64,000 nt of DNA, from assembly GCF_000310245.1 (NCBI RefSeq), contig NC_020505.1:1708001-1772000 (forward strand), in the 5' to 3' direction. How positions within the stretch are numbered: position 1 is the stretch's first letter; the number at the start of each line of letters is the position of its first letter. The stretch is from Candidatus Sulfuricurvum sp. RIFRC-1 (lineage in GTDB: Bacteria; Campylobacterota; Campylobacteria; Campylobacterales; Sulfurimonadaceae). Shown piece by piece: positions 34,832-44,313 of the stretch. The notes below the pieces were generated by a model. That model did no database searches. It worked only from the letters and a program-made list of their open reading frames with translations, and was not told the origin of the DNA. The translations under genes and the position numbers were made by a program.

Positions 34832-35702
34832 AGCTGGCTTTGTTGCTCTCGTAGGGCGCCCAAATGCGGGAAAAAGCACTCTCATGAACTGGATTTTGGG
34901 TGAAAAAATTGCTCTTGTCAGCCAAAAAGCCAATGCAACCCGTAAACGTTCCAACGCTATCGTTATGCACAATGACGATCAGATTATTTTTGTTGATACT
35001 CCCGGGCTCCATCAGGCTGAAAAGCTCCTCAATCAGTACATGCTTGAAGAGGCACTTAAAGCCATCGGGGATTGTGACGTTGTCGTTTATCTGGCACCGG
35101 CATCCGATAAAACAATCCATTATGAAAAATTTTTGGAAATCAACTCCGATAAACGTAAGCATATTATTGTTTTGAGTAAAATTGATCAAATTTCGCAAGC
35201 TGAACTCCTCAAAAAAATCGGTGAGTACAACCGTTTTAGTGACCATTTTCTAGCCCTTATTCCGATGTCTGTCAATAAAAATGTCGGAAAAAAAGACCTG
35301 CTCGACACCATTGTCAAACATCTCGATGAATCTCCTTATCTATACGATCCTGAAAACATTACAACCGAAATGATACGTACCATCTATAAAGAGTTCATAC
35401 GTGAAGCAATTTTTGACAATATCAGTGACGAAATCCCTTATGAGTCGGATGTTATAATCGATAAAATTGATGAAGATGCTCCGGTAGAACATATTCGTGC
35501 AACTATTATTGTCGAAAAAGATTCCCAAAAAGGGATCATCATCGGCAAAGGGGGAGCAGCCATCAAACGGATCGGACAAAATGCCCGAGAGAAAATTGAA
35601 CGCTTAGCCTCCAAACCGGTTTACCTTGAACTTTTTGTTTCAGTTAAAAAGGGATGGACCACCGATAAAAAATTCTTAAGTGATCTAGGATACGAATGGT
35701 AA
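34824..35702 (+). CDS. era: GTPase Era
   Basis: 292 residues from GTG 34824 ([20 protein letters not shown]). An in-frame ATG 27 bp upstream would add nine residues that the family lacks. G1 GRPNAGKS, G3 DTPGL, G4 SKID, then the C-terminal KH domain with [14 protein letters not shown]. Era binds the 16S rRNA 3' end and assists 30S maturation. It overlaps both rplI (8 bp) and the next gene (7 bp). Confidence 0.93.
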   Translation: MSKAGFVALVGRPNAGKSTLMNWILGEKIALVSQKANATRKRSNAIVMHNDDQIIFVDTPGLHQAEKLLNQYMLEEALKAIGDCDVVVYLAPASDKTIHYEKFLEINSDKRKHIIVLSKIDQISQAELLKKIGEYNRFSDHFLALIPMSVNKNVGKKDLLDTIVKHLDESPYLYDPENITTEMIRTIYKEFIREAIFDNISDEIPYESDVIIDKIDEDAPVEHIRATIIVEKDSQKGIIIGKGGAAIKRIGQNAREKIERLASKPVYLELFVSVKKGWTTDKKFLSDLGYEW

Positions 35703-36649
35703 AAGCAATTCTCATTTCGATAGTATCCACCACCCTGCTCTTTTCAGCAGATGCGCTTATGCTCTATAAAAGCGGTGGGAAAAAACTACTCGAAAATGAG
35801 ATGAACAGCCCATCTTATTGGGCAGGCTCTCTTTTTAATAAAGACCTTCGCTTCGGCTATTTTGAACGTGCTTTCTCACTCTTAACCGTTAGCAAAGAAA
35901 AAGGTTCTTTGGAACTCTATACCCCAAATACACGACAACAATTTTCACTAAAAAAACGCTACAGTGCCTTCACGGGTAAAAATGGAGGAGATAAATACAT
36001 TGAAGGTGATTTAAAAACGCCTATCGGTATTTATACCCTTACCGAAAAGAAAAAAACCGTTGATCCTTTTTATGGGCCCATGGCATTTGTAACTTCATAT
36101 CCTAATTTGTATGACCGTATCCGTGGTAAGAGCGGGGATGGCATCTGGGTACACGGCGTTCCCTTGAATGGCTCACGTGATCCATTTACCAAGGGATGCA
36201 TAGCTATCAACAATAATGATCTTTTACAACTTGATAAAAGTATTAATCCCTCAAATACCCTGTTAATAATCGACTCTTCTTTGAAGCAATGGGTAAGCCC
36301 TACTGCATATTCTGCTATTTTAGCGTCACTCTATCAATGGAAATCGGCATGGGCATATAACGATCTTGACACTTACCTTTCTTTTTATGATTCTTCTTTT
36401 CGACGTGCTGACGGGATGAATTTCAATCAATTCAGATCCTACAAAGAGCGTATCTTTGCCAAAGATGAAAGCAAAAGTATCGTTTTCAATGATATCAACA
36501 TTATCCCCTACCCCGGAGAAAAACGAAATCTTTTTTGGGTGACATTTAATCAACTCTATCTTAGTGAAAGCCACCGATATGAGGGAGAAAAATCTCTTTT
36601 AATCCGATTAAACGGTGATCAATCCGTATCTATTTTAACCGAAGAATAG
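35696..36649 (+). CDS. csd6: Csd6/Pgp2-type L,D-carboxypeptidase
   Basis: 317 residues: signal peptide (to about 20), an L,D-transpeptidase/YkuD catalytic domain with IWVHGVPLNGS (His153) and the nucleophile Cys168 in FTKGCIAI, then an NTF2-like domain from about residue 205 (WKSAWAYNDLDTYLSFY). In Helicobacter Csd6 and Campylobacter Pgp2 this architecture trims the terminal D-Ala from tetrapeptides and gives helical cell shape. The era-csd6 adjacency is also found in Helicobacter. It is followed three bases later by its pathway partner. Confidence 0.88.
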   Translation: MVKAILISIVSTTLLFSADALMLYKSGGKKLLENEMNSPSYWAGSLFNKDLRFGYFERAFSLLTVSKEKGSLELYTPNTRQQFSLKKRYSAFTGKNGGDKYIEGDLKTPIGIYTLTEKKKTVDPFYGPMAFVTSYPNLYDRIRGKSGDGIWVHGVPLNGSRDPFTKGCIAINNNDLLQLDKSINPSNTLLIIDSSLKQWVSPTAYSAILASLYQWKSAWAYNDLDTYLSFYDSSFRRADGMNFNQFRSYKERIFAKDESKSIVFNDINIIPYPGEKRNLFWVTFNQLYLSESHRYEGEKSLLIRLNGDQSVSILTEE

Positions 36650-36652
36650 ATT

Positions 36653-37948
36653 ATGACTTTTGGCAAAATAGTCATTGCTGTTTTTTTGTGGTGTAACTTG
36701 AATGCATACCCTTTCACCCTTATCAAAAAAGAAACGGATATTCTTCACACACCTACCCTTCTGGTTATAGGAGGTATTCATGGAAATGAGCCCGGAAGTT
36801 ATTTCGCAACCGCATTACTCTCACAATATTATACGATCAAAAAAGGGAACCTTTGGATCGTCCCCGACCTAAATCAACTGAGCATCCAAAACAATAGCCG
36901 TGGCGTAAATGGTGATTTGAACCGAAAATTCGCCGAGATTGATCCACGTGATCCTGATTATAGCATCGTCAAAGAGATTCAAACTATCATCAGAGAACCT
37001 CAAGTCGGACTTATTTTAAATCTTCATGATGGACATGGGTTTTACCGTAAAGAGTACCAAAATACCATTTTTAATCCTAATGCATGGGGACAAACATGCG
37101 TCATTGATCAAAATACTCTCGATGACACTCATCCATTTGGCAATCTCAATGAAATTGCTTCCAAGGTGCGTCATAGACTCAATGGAAATTTAATAGAGAA
37201 CTACCATTTATTTGATGTCCGTAATACCAATACCCGTTTCGATGATGAAGCCATGAAACACTCTCTGACCTACTTTGCCGTTACCCATAATAAACCCGCA
37301 TTTGCTATTGAAACCAGTAAAAACCTACCGACCCTTCATCATAAAGTTTTTTATCAGCTGCAGGCTATTGAAGGCTATATGAAAATCATGGGAATTGAAT
37401 TCGAGTCTTCTCTCGAATTAAACCCTGATATCATCGAGAAGATTCTTCAAAATCATGGGTCTTTAACCATTAACAATAATCTTTATTTAAATTTGAAAGA
37501 TTTAAAAAACAGTTTAAGTTTCATTCCGCTACAATCGAAACAGAACGATTTTGAGTTTTCCCATCCGCTTGGGAGTGTTCGGAGAAATCAGCAACATTAT
37601 GATCTTTTTATCGGTAACCAAAAGATAAGTACTCTTATTCCAAGTTATTATCCGAAAGAGAAGTGTTCTGATCTTATTACTGTTTTAATTGACGGAAAAT
37701 ATGAGCAGATGACATTTGCTAAAGATTTTTTTGCAACGGCCGATTTTAAAATCGTTAATCATGATCCTAATACGAGGGTTAATATCATTGGCTTTACGAA
37801 AAAAGGAGCCAAGGATGAAAGTAACGTACGTATTACATTAAAAGATTTGGATTCAAAATACGCTATTGATACTTTTCGTAAAAGTTATCGAATAGAGTTT
37901 TACCGGCAAAACTGCTTCTGCGGAATGGTTCTTGTACATTTTAAATAG
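36653..37948 (+). CDS. csd4: Csd4/Pgp1-type D,L-carboxypeptidase (M14/M99)
   Basis: 431 residues with a signal peptide (to about 18), a zinc carboxypeptidase domain with GGIHGNEPG (His43, Glu46) and NLHDGHG (His125), and the catalytic Glu of FAIETS (about 220), then two beta-rich C-terminal domains. It converts tripeptide muropeptides to dipeptides and sets helical shape together with Csd6. Helicobacter Csd4 has an atypical Gln as zinc ligand in the first motif; here it is the ordinary His. Confidence 0.88.
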   Translation: MTFGKIVIAVFLWCNLNAYPFTLIKKETDILHTPTLLVIGGIHGNEPGSYFATALLSQYYTIKKGNLWIVPDLNQLSIQNNSRGVNGDLNRKFAEIDPRDPDYSIVKEIQTIIREPQVGLILNLHDGHGFYRKEYQNTIFNPNAWGQTCVIDQNTLDDTHPFGNLNEIASKVRHRLNGNLIENYHLFDVRNTNTRFDDEAMKHSLTYFAVTHNKPAFAIETSKNLPTLHHKVFYQLQAIEGYMKIMGIEFESSLELNPDIIEKILQNHGSLTINNNLYLNLKDLKNSLSFIPLQSKQNDFEFSHPLGSVRRNQQHYDLFIGNQKISTLIPSYYPKEKCSDLITVLIDGKYEQMTFAKDFFATADFKIVNHDPNTRVNIIGFTKKGAKDESNVRITLKDLDSKYAIDTFRKSYRIEFYRQNCFCGMVLVHFK

Positions 37949-37956
37949 GAAAGAGG

Positions 37957-39492
37957 ATGAGTAACAACCAACAACAAACCTATTCAACCATCGTATCAGC
38001 AAACCCTTACAAAGGGGACTACTACAGTGGAACATTTAATACGATATCGAGTACTACTTCTCCTTCTTTTTCAAAAGAGCAATACACTGTCTCTTTTTTA
38101 AATACCAAAGGATTTATATCAGCTCTCATCGGTATTAGTAAAAATATCCCGGATGATGATGTTTATGATGCCCTAGAAAATAAAGTATATGAAGAACTAG
38201 CGTTGGATATGGCCGTTGAATACCATATACACTATGTTGAAGCGATCCACAGGAGTACAGAAGGAGACCGCTATTTTCATGTTTTTGTCGTTGATCCGTT
38301 AACGCTAGAGCAGGAGTATGTCAAAGTAATTGATACCATAAAATACATTGACCAGATTATTCCAGTACCATTGTTATTAAAATCACTTTATGTCAAAGAG
38401 TTGATTGATTCTTCCGATGTGCATTGTTTCATTTATTTTCAAGACAATGATGCATTTTTCTGTATTTATAATGAGCAAGAGTTTATCTATGCAAAATCGT
38501 TAAAATTTTCTCTTTTACAGATGCATGAACGATTTTGTGAGCTCTTAGGTGAACAAATTGACTTCAATACATTTACGACAATGCTCGCGAGTGACGGGCT
38601 AAATATCTCTACCCCTGATTACCAGAAAAATCTTATCAAGTTGTTTGGGGAAATTTTTCTTCATATCAGCGATATTATGGCTTATGCGAAAAGAGCTTAT
38701 GATATCAAACGATTTGATGAAATTTTCATCGGCACAAGTATAGGAAGTATCCTCGGCTTAGATGAATACGCACAAACCTATTTAGGACTAAAAACAGCTC
38801 CCTTCAATTTTGAGTACGGTTTCAATACCAATGGGGCGAACGTAGATCAGATTCATCAATTGATGCACTTGTATGGACGTCTTCAGGCGGAAGAGCGGTA
38901 CAATTGTAATTTTACGATATTTCATCGGCCTCCGCCATTTGCAAAACGTGAAAGCGGAAAATTAATTTTAGTGGTTGCGGCTTCACTAGCCGGAGCACTT
39001 CTCTATCCCGGTGTGTATTGGGGATTATCCTATGTTGAAGAGTTTCACCATGCCGTATTAACAGACGAGTATGCACAAGTGCACATAGACAGAAATGAGA
39101 GAGAAGCAATTATCAATCTTAAAACAGCCAATAAAAACGCGGCTCAAGCCCTTTTAGATGAACAGAAAACGGCTTACAAGCAAAAACAAGATACTCTTGT
39201 ACAAGTTCACGAGAAAAAAGTGGATTACCCTATGAAAGCTAAAATCATGGCTGATTTTACGCGCAGTTTCAATCAGTATCGTGTACAGTTAAAAACAATA
39301 GCCTATAGTGAAGACAACATCAGTAAAACTTTTACTTTTGGGCTTACATCAACAAAAACTCAAGACATTACTGCGCTCTTAAAACATTTAACCGATTCTA
39401 AACGTAATCAATACGATTTTAATCTTGAATTGATTTCTTACAATGAAGAAGAGAAATCTTATCTCAGTGAGCTCAAGGCGGTAATCAAATGA
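37957..39492 (+). CDS. PilM/PilN-like (GspL-type) inner-membrane platform protein
   Basis: 511 residues. The first 330 have the look of a degenerate actin-like cytoplasmic domain (ISALIGISKN, FDEIFIGTSIGSILGL), followed by one membrane segment LILVVAASLAGALLYPGVY at about residue 338 and a periplasmic part starting with a long coiled coil (about 390-425). This matches PilM plus PilN fused, as in GspL or MshI-type proteins. It opens the DNA-uptake cluster eight bases after csd4. The assignment is by architecture and context, as sequence similarity is weak. Confidence 0.7.
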   Translation: MSNNQQQTYSTIVSANPYKGDYYSGTFNTISSTTSPSFSKEQYTVSFLNTKGFISALIGISKNIPDDDVYDALENKVYEELALDMAVEYHIHYVEAIHRSTEGDRYFHVFVVDPLTLEQEYVKVIDTIKYIDQIIPVPLLLKSLYVKELIDSSDVHCFIYFQDNDAFFCIYNEQEFIYAKSLKFSLLQMHERFCELLGEQIDFNTFTTMLASDGLNISTPDYQKNLIKLFGEIFLHISDIMAYAKRAYDIKRFDEIFIGTSIGSILGLDEYAQTYLGLKTAPFNFEYGFNTNGANVDQIHQLMHLYGRLQAEERYNCNFTIFHRPPPFAKRESGKLILVVAASLAGALLYPGVYWGLSYVEEFHHAVLTDEYAQVHIDRNEREAIINLKTANKNAAQALLDEQKTAYKQKQDTLVQVHEKKVDYPMKAKIMADFTRSFNQYRVQLKTIAYSEDNISKTFTFGLTSTKTQDITALLKHLTDSKRNQYDFNLELISYNEEEKSYLSELKAVIK

Positions 39493-40124
39493 AATTACAA
39501 ATCGAAGACTACCTTTATTCCCTAGATCAATCCCTTGCACAAAAGAGCGATCGTGATAAAATGATGCTTTATGTCATGATTTTTGCTTCTTTGTTTGCAT
39601 TTTCCTACTTATTGTTTTGGGAAAGCTCAGAAGCAAGCTTTAAAGTTTCTCATGAAAAAGCGCTCAAAGTGGAAAATGACCTCAACATAGATAAGCAATA
39701 TTTGGCGGCAAACCCACCAGAACGGATTACTCAAATTGAACAAGAGACCATGGAAATTGAGAGACAGCATACCCTATACATTCAATATAATACTTATATT
39801 AAAGAGCAGTTAGAGCAAATCTCATCTTTGTATTATGATGAAAGAGTATGGGGAGCATATCTTGATTCTGTATCTCGTTATGCACGGACTTACAATGTGA
39901 AATTAGCACAATTTGGCAATACGCTTCAAACGGACAATAGCTCTTTCGGGCACGTTTTAGATATTAGGATTGCATCTGAAGGACCCTATAAAAACACCCT
40001 TAAATTTATTAATGCCCTTGAACAAAGCCACTTGGTCGTTGATCTTCACAATTTTAATGTTTCCGCTGATGAGAAGCTAAAAAGTGACCTCAATATCTCA
40101 GTATGGGGGATTGTACGACAATGA
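39489..40124 (+). CDS. PilO/GspM-like inner-membrane protein
   Basis: 211 residues: short cytoplasmic N-terminus, one membrane segment MMLYVMIFASLFAFSYLLF at about residue 25, a coiled coil (about 60-105) and a small alpha/beta periplasmic domain. This is the size and layout of PilO, MshJ or GspM, partners of the preceding protein. The start overlaps the previous stop (ATGA). Confidence 0.72.
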   Translation: MKLQIEDYLYSLDQSLAQKSDRDKMMLYVMIFASLFAFSYLLFWESSEASFKVSHEKALKVENDLNIDKQYLAANPPERITQIEQETMEIERQHTLYIQYNTYIKEQLEQISSLYYDERVWGAYLDSVSRYARTYNVKLAQFGNTLQTDNSSFGHVLDIRIASEGPYKNTLKFINALEQSHLVVDLHNFNVSADEKLKSDLNISVWGIVRQ

Positions 40125-40627
40125 AAAAATACCTACTTTTAGGATTAATCAGTGCTTTTGCACTGAATGGCGCTGTAATTATCCCCACAAGCACGGAGAA
40201 TATCACTACAGTTCAACCGCATGATGATAAAGAACTGGCATGGGTAGATGAACAAATTCAAGCTATTTTACCCTCTCGTGTGGGTGTACCGGAGGGTTTT
40301 ATCAATTCATTGCGTGATCCAATGAAAATGAAAAAGCCTCTTTCGCTTGCAACTAATGGCTCAAAACTCCTTGCTCCTCCAAGATTAGGAAGTAGTATCG
40401 CCGTTCTAAGCCAACCAAAAGTTGTGGAAGAACCTCTACGCCTTTTAGCTGTTATGAACAAAAGTGTCTTAATCACTGGTAAATGGTATAAAATAGGGGA
40501 TAGTGTTCGAAACTTTACCCTTTCTGAAGTAAAACAAAACTCTGTTTTACTAACCGGGAAAAAAGATCAAAAACTTATTTTGTTTTTAACCAAACAAAAT
40601 AATAATATTAAAATCATCACCAAATAG
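40121..40627 (+). CDS. PilP/CtsR-like periplasmic accessory of the secretin complex
   Basis: 168 residues from ATG 40121 (ATGA overlap with the previous gene): signal peptide MKKYLLLGLISAFALNGA, a linker, then a small beta domain (RLLAVMNKSVLITGKWYKIGD and VLLTGKKDQKLILFL) like PilP, MshK or GspC HR domains. It lies directly before the secretin, the place of ctsR in Campylobacter. Role: linking the inner-membrane platform to the secretin; inferred. Confidence 0.68.
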   Translation: MKKYLLLGLISAFALNGAVIIPTSTENITTVQPHDDKELAWVDEQIQAILPSRVGVPEGFINSLRDPMKMKKPLSLATNGSKLLAPPRLGSSIAVLSQPKVVEEPLRLLAVMNKSVLITGKWYKIGDSVRNFTLSEVKQNSVLLTGKKDQKLILFLTKQNNNIKIITK

Positions 40628-40636
40628 GAAAGTATC

Positions 40637-42211
40637 ATGACATCTGTAATTAAACACCATGCACGAGCGTTTATGTTATCCGTTGCCACGGCTGCCCTTC
40701 TATCTCCAACTTTACAGGCAGATTGTAGCTATGAGCTTTTCAATATCTCTTCCGTAAAAGGGACAAGTGTAGGAGAATTCGTTGACCAACTCAGTGATGA
40801 ATGTGGAATAAGCATCATTGTAACAGACAGTGAAGCAGAAAAAATTCTTACAAAAGGGATGAATAAAACCTTTTTAAAAAATCTTACAATCAATGAAGTG
40901 CTTGATTTGATCATTAAAGAAAATAGTCTTCAATATACATTAAATAATAATGTTTTGAAGATTTCATATCTAGCAACTAAAACATATAATATTGATTATA
41001 TTATTTCACAACGTAAAGGCACCGGAAGTGCAAATATCACGTTAAGTTCAAATACTAGCACTTCAGCTACTACATCATCTGCAACATCTGCAAGCGGGCA
41101 GCAAAGTGGTGCATCTTCTGAATCAGGGATAAAAATAACGTCAAGTGATGAAGTACAATTTTGGGAAATTCTTGATAAGGAAATAGAAGGTATTCTTAAC
41201 CGTCCTGAAGATGCCTATACTGCAAAACTGCCACTGATCAACAAAAATGCAGGTTTAATTACTGTAACGGCAACCAGTTCTCAATTAAAACGTCTGGATA
41301 CTTATTTAGACGACCTTCAAAAGAAAATGCAGACACAAGTTTTAATGGATGTAAAAATGTACAGTGTCGTATTCAGCGATGCAACGTCAACGGGTATTGA
41401 CTGGTCTCAACTCTATGCATTACAAAATATTGGACTAGGCTTTAACGTTTACAATACAAAAAACATTGATACGTTTACCGGTACGGCCAAAAATAATATC
41501 ATCGGTGAGATTGAAACAGTGACGGGAGGCACAAATCCTCGTAATATCGGAAGCATTTTCCAGCTTGGGGCACAAGGCAGTCTTAATGAAGTTATCAAAT
41601 TCTTGAAAACGCAAGGTGATGTCTACTCCATCTCAAATCCAAAAATTTTAACTTTAAATAATCAACCTGCCTTAATTACAGCAGGTACTGAATATTTTTA
41701 CAAAACCAAAAACACTTCAACATTGGCAGGTGGAACGACAGGAGAACAGGCGACTACTGAAGTAGTCAGCTCCGTTTTTTCTGGGGTTTTACTGGACATC
41801 ACTCCTGAAATTTCGAATGATGGCAGTATTACGTTACGAATCAATCCTTCTATTTCTGAAACAGCAAGCCAATTATCTGTCGATAATGCAACACGGAGTA
41901 TGCCGCCCGATCTAAGTCGTCGTCAAATGTCATCAGTAATTAGCGTGAAAGATGGTAGCCGAGTTATTCTTGGAGGACTCATAAATACTAAAAATATTCA
42001 AGATGACAATAAAGTACCTTTATTAGGGGATATCCCAGTTCTTGGATATCTCTTCAAACGCGAAGGTATGAGTAAACGAACCGAAGAAATTGTAATTATT
42101 ATTGAGCCGCATATTGTAAAAAAAGAAAAAGATTCACTTAGTTTAGGCGACTTAGGCTATACGCGTCTCGGAAAACAAATTGAAGAAGAAGTAAAGAAAG
42201 AAAGTAAATAG
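40637..42211 (+). CDS. ctsD: outer-membrane secretin (CtsD/MshL/PilQ family)
   Basis: 524 residues: signal peptide (cleavage near LQADC), STN/N0-like domain (SVKGTSVGEFVDQLSDECG), a Ser/Thr-rich linker at about 130-160, then the secretin domain with IKFLKTQGDVYSISNPKILTL shortly before the beta-barrel and VPLLGDIPVLGYLFK at the end. It forms the multimeric outer-membrane channel for a pilus or DNA. Order and size match the Campylobacter transformation secretin CtsD and also MshL. Confidence 0.87.
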   Translation: MTSVIKHHARAFMLSVATAALLSPTLQADCSYELFNISSVKGTSVGEFVDQLSDECGISIIVTDSEAEKILTKGMNKTFLKNLTINEVLDLIIKENSLQYTLNNNVLKISYLATKTYNIDYIISQRKGTGSANITLSSNTSTSATTSSATSASGQQSGASSESGIKITSSDEVQFWEILDKEIEGILNRPEDAYTAKLPLINKNAGLITVTATSSQLKRLDTYLDDLQKKMQTQVLMDVKMYSVVFSDATSTGIDWSQLYALQNIGLGFNVYNTKNIDTFTGTAKNNIIGEIETVTGGTNPRNIGSIFQLGAQGSLNEVIKFLKTQGDVYSISNPKILTLNNQPALITAGTEYFYKTKNTSTLAGGTTGEQATTEVVSSVFSGVLLDITPEISNDGSITLRINPSISETASQLSVDNATRSMPPDLSRRQMSSVISVKDGSRVILGGLINTKNIQDDNKVPLLGDIPVLGYLFKREGMSKRTEEIVIIIEPHIVKKEKDSLSLGDLGYTRLGKQIEEEVKKESK

Positions 42212-42214
42212 CGG

Positions 42215-43024
42215 ATGGAGAACTCCCTTTTCTCGAAGCCGCGTGACCTTTTTTTAGACATTGTCAATCCAAGAGATTATGTTCAAATTGACAGTGTTTC
42301 ACATATGTATCAATCATTGAAAAATTCGGTTCAAAAGCCATTAAAAATGATCTTGTTGTATGGCAGACCAGGGACCGGCAAAAGTATGCTGTTGCATAAA
42401 TTACATCACGACCTCTCCAAGCATCAAAAAGTTTTAATGGTTTCAACTCCGATAGTGGATGAAGATGATTTTTTACGTGTTCTTGCCCAAAATATTTTTG
42501 GCCATGCACCTCGTGAAGTAATGACTCTTAACCGTTTTTTGGAAATCTCTTCGGCTCTCTCGCTGAGTACGATACCCATTGTTTTATTAGATGAAGCGCA
42601 GTTGTATTCCCCTGCATTAATGGAAAAAATTCGTCTTATATCCGATGCGAGAGCCATCAAATTTGTGATTACTCTTCATAAAACAGATCAAGAAGACATT
42701 ATTGCAAAAGAACATTTTCAAACGCGTATATGGGAGAGTATTGAATTACAAAATGCCTCAGCTGAAGAACTCAAAATATACGTTCAAAAAAAGCTTCTCA
42801 AAGCTAACTGTTTTGATGTTGCCAATATGTTTAATGATAAAAATATGAAATTAATTGCCTCCTTAACAAGAGGGAACTATCGTGAGACCAATAAATTGCT
42901 CTTTTCTCTTTTTAGCTTGTATTGTTGGTATGAAGAAAATAATCCAACACTTATTAAATACAATACGATCAAACCTAAATGGATTGAAATGGCCGCTATT
43001 CATACAGGATTAATACATGCTTGA
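42215..43024 (+). CDS. ctsP: AAA ATPase (CtsP/MshM/ExeA-like)
   Basis: 269 residues with Walker A LYGRPGTGKSMLLHK and Walker B IVLLDEAQLYS, and a sensor region FVITLHKTD. It resembles ExeA/MshM ATPases that help secretin or pilus assembly. It sits between secretin and ATPase genes as CtsP does in Campylobacter. No peptidoglycan-binding domain is attached. Confidence 0.78.
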   Translation: MENSLFSKPRDLFLDIVNPRDYVQIDSVSHMYQSLKNSVQKPLKMILLYGRPGTGKSMLLHKLHHDLSKHQKVLMVSTPIVDEDDFLRVLAQNIFGHAPREVMTLNRFLEISSALSLSTIPIVLLDEAQLYSPALMEKIRLISDARAIKFVITLHKTDQEDIIAKEHFQTRIWESIELQNASAEELKIYVQKKLLKANCFDVANMFNDKNMKLIASLTRGNYRETNKLLFSLFSLYCWYEENNPTLIKYNTIKPKWIEMAAIHTGLIHA

Positions 43025-43763
43025 TATTAAAAAATTGGAACGTCGCTGGTTAAAATACAAACTCAAATCTTTTGCCCCTTATTTTATTGTTTTTTTTCTA
43101 TTGATATCATTGATTGTTGGTACTTTTTTATGGCTTAAAGCTGAAAAACCTATCCAGATCGCTATTGTAAAAAATCCAATTAGTATTTCCTCTAAAAAAA
43201 CAACTGCCCTATCGCCTCTTACTCCGACAGTTGAAGACAACACTACTGTTTTAGAACCATCCATGGATTTTATTCAATCCTTTCAGAACACTCCAAGTCC
43301 TAATCAAACATCACTAACCTCCACTTCGGCAAAAACCAAATCTATCCCGCTGTCTGTAACATCGACACCAAAAACCTTGAATATACCAGAGTATGTTCCT
43401 CCTCCCGTTATGAAATCCAATAATCATGAAGGATCACTTTCGATCAATCGAAATAATGAGTCTAAACTCGATATAAATGATCTACAACGTCGATTTAAAG
43501 AGACTTCTAATGCTAATCTTGGTCTTTTTATTGCCCGCTATTATTATGATCATGGAAATTACGATGAAGCTTATAACTATGCTTTAAAAACCAATAATCT
43601 TAATAATCGAATCGATGAAAGCTGGATCCTTTTTTCAAAATCATTGGTAAAACTTGGTAGAACCGATCAAGCAAAAAAAACCCTTCAGCTTTATATTTCG
43701 CAATCCAATTCAGAAGCAGCAAGAGCTCTGTTAGACACTATTGAAAGAGGAAATTTTAAATGA
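43017..43763 (+). CDS. membrane-anchored TPR protein (MshN/CtsX position)
   Basis: 248 residues: one N-terminal membrane segment (FAPYFIVFFLLISLIVGTFL, about 20-40), a Ser/Thr/Pro-rich periplasmic linker (about 55-130), then two or three TPR-like helix pairs (LGLFIARYYYDHGNYDEAYNY, residues about 165-245). Likely a periplasmic scaffold of the uptake machine. It overlaps ctsP by 8 bp. Confidence 0.7.
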   Translation: MLDIKKLERRWLKYKLKSFAPYFIVFFLLISLIVGTFLWLKAEKPIQIAIVKNPISISSKKTTALSPLTPTVEDNTTVLEPSMDFIQSFQNTPSPNQTSLTSTSAKTKSIPLSVTSTPKTLNIPEYVPPPVMKSNNHEGSLSINRNNESKLDINDLQRRFKETSNANLGLFIARYYYDHGNYDEAYNYALKTNNLNNRIDESWILFSKSLVKLGRTDQAKKTLQLYISQSNSEAARALLDTIERGNFK

Positions 43764-44299
43764 AAATCATTGCTGTTTTAATTTTTTTTTCCTGTAGTTT
43801 ATCTGCAGAGGTAAACCAAAAACTTTTTGACTTATATCAGAAAGGTATGTATTCAGAAGCTTGTACATTTGGATACACGTATTTTTCACGCAATTCTTCC
43901 AATGATTCCTTTATCTCTTTGATTGGATTTTCCTGTTTAAAAGCCGATCATATTGATCGCCTTTCACCAGTGATGTCAGCTTTATCAGAGACTGCAGATG
44001 CACGTGCCAACAGTGCTTATTTTGCACTTATTGTTATGCAAAAAAAACTCTTAATGCAAGCGTTGTATGATAATAAACCTATCCGTAATATGAATTTTCC
44101 TACCAGCGGTCATTTACTTTCAAAAATCTTTGATCTTTATGTCAAAAATCCAAAGAACAATGATATCATTAAAGAATATCAAGACCCTGCTGCTCCAAGA
44201 CAAAGTTTTAAACTCTACACAACGCAGGTAAATGGGAAAAAGAGTATAGCGATAGATGAATATTATGATAAAATATTAACTATTCATCACGTATATTGA
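43760..44299 (+). CDS. secreted protein of the uptake cluster, function unknown
   Basis: 179 residues with a signal peptide (MKIIAVLIFFSCSLSA) and mostly helical, TPR-like content (LFDLYQKGMYSEACTFGYTYF) with two Cys residues. The start overlaps the previous stop (ATGA) and the ATPase gene follows after 14 bp. Not recognised by sequence. The location suggests a periplasmic part of the DNA-uptake or pilus machine. Confidence 0.72.
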   Translation: MKIIAVLIFFSCSLSAEVNQKLFDLYQKGMYSEACTFGYTYFSRNSSNDSFISLIGFSCLKADHIDRLSPVMSALSETADARANSAYFALIVMQKKLLMQALYDNKPIRNMNFPTSGHLLSKIFDLYVKNPKNNDIIKEYQDPAAPRQSFKLYTTQVNGKKSIAIDEYYDKILTIHHVY

Positions 44300-44313
44300 A
44301 TAAGGATTAGGAT

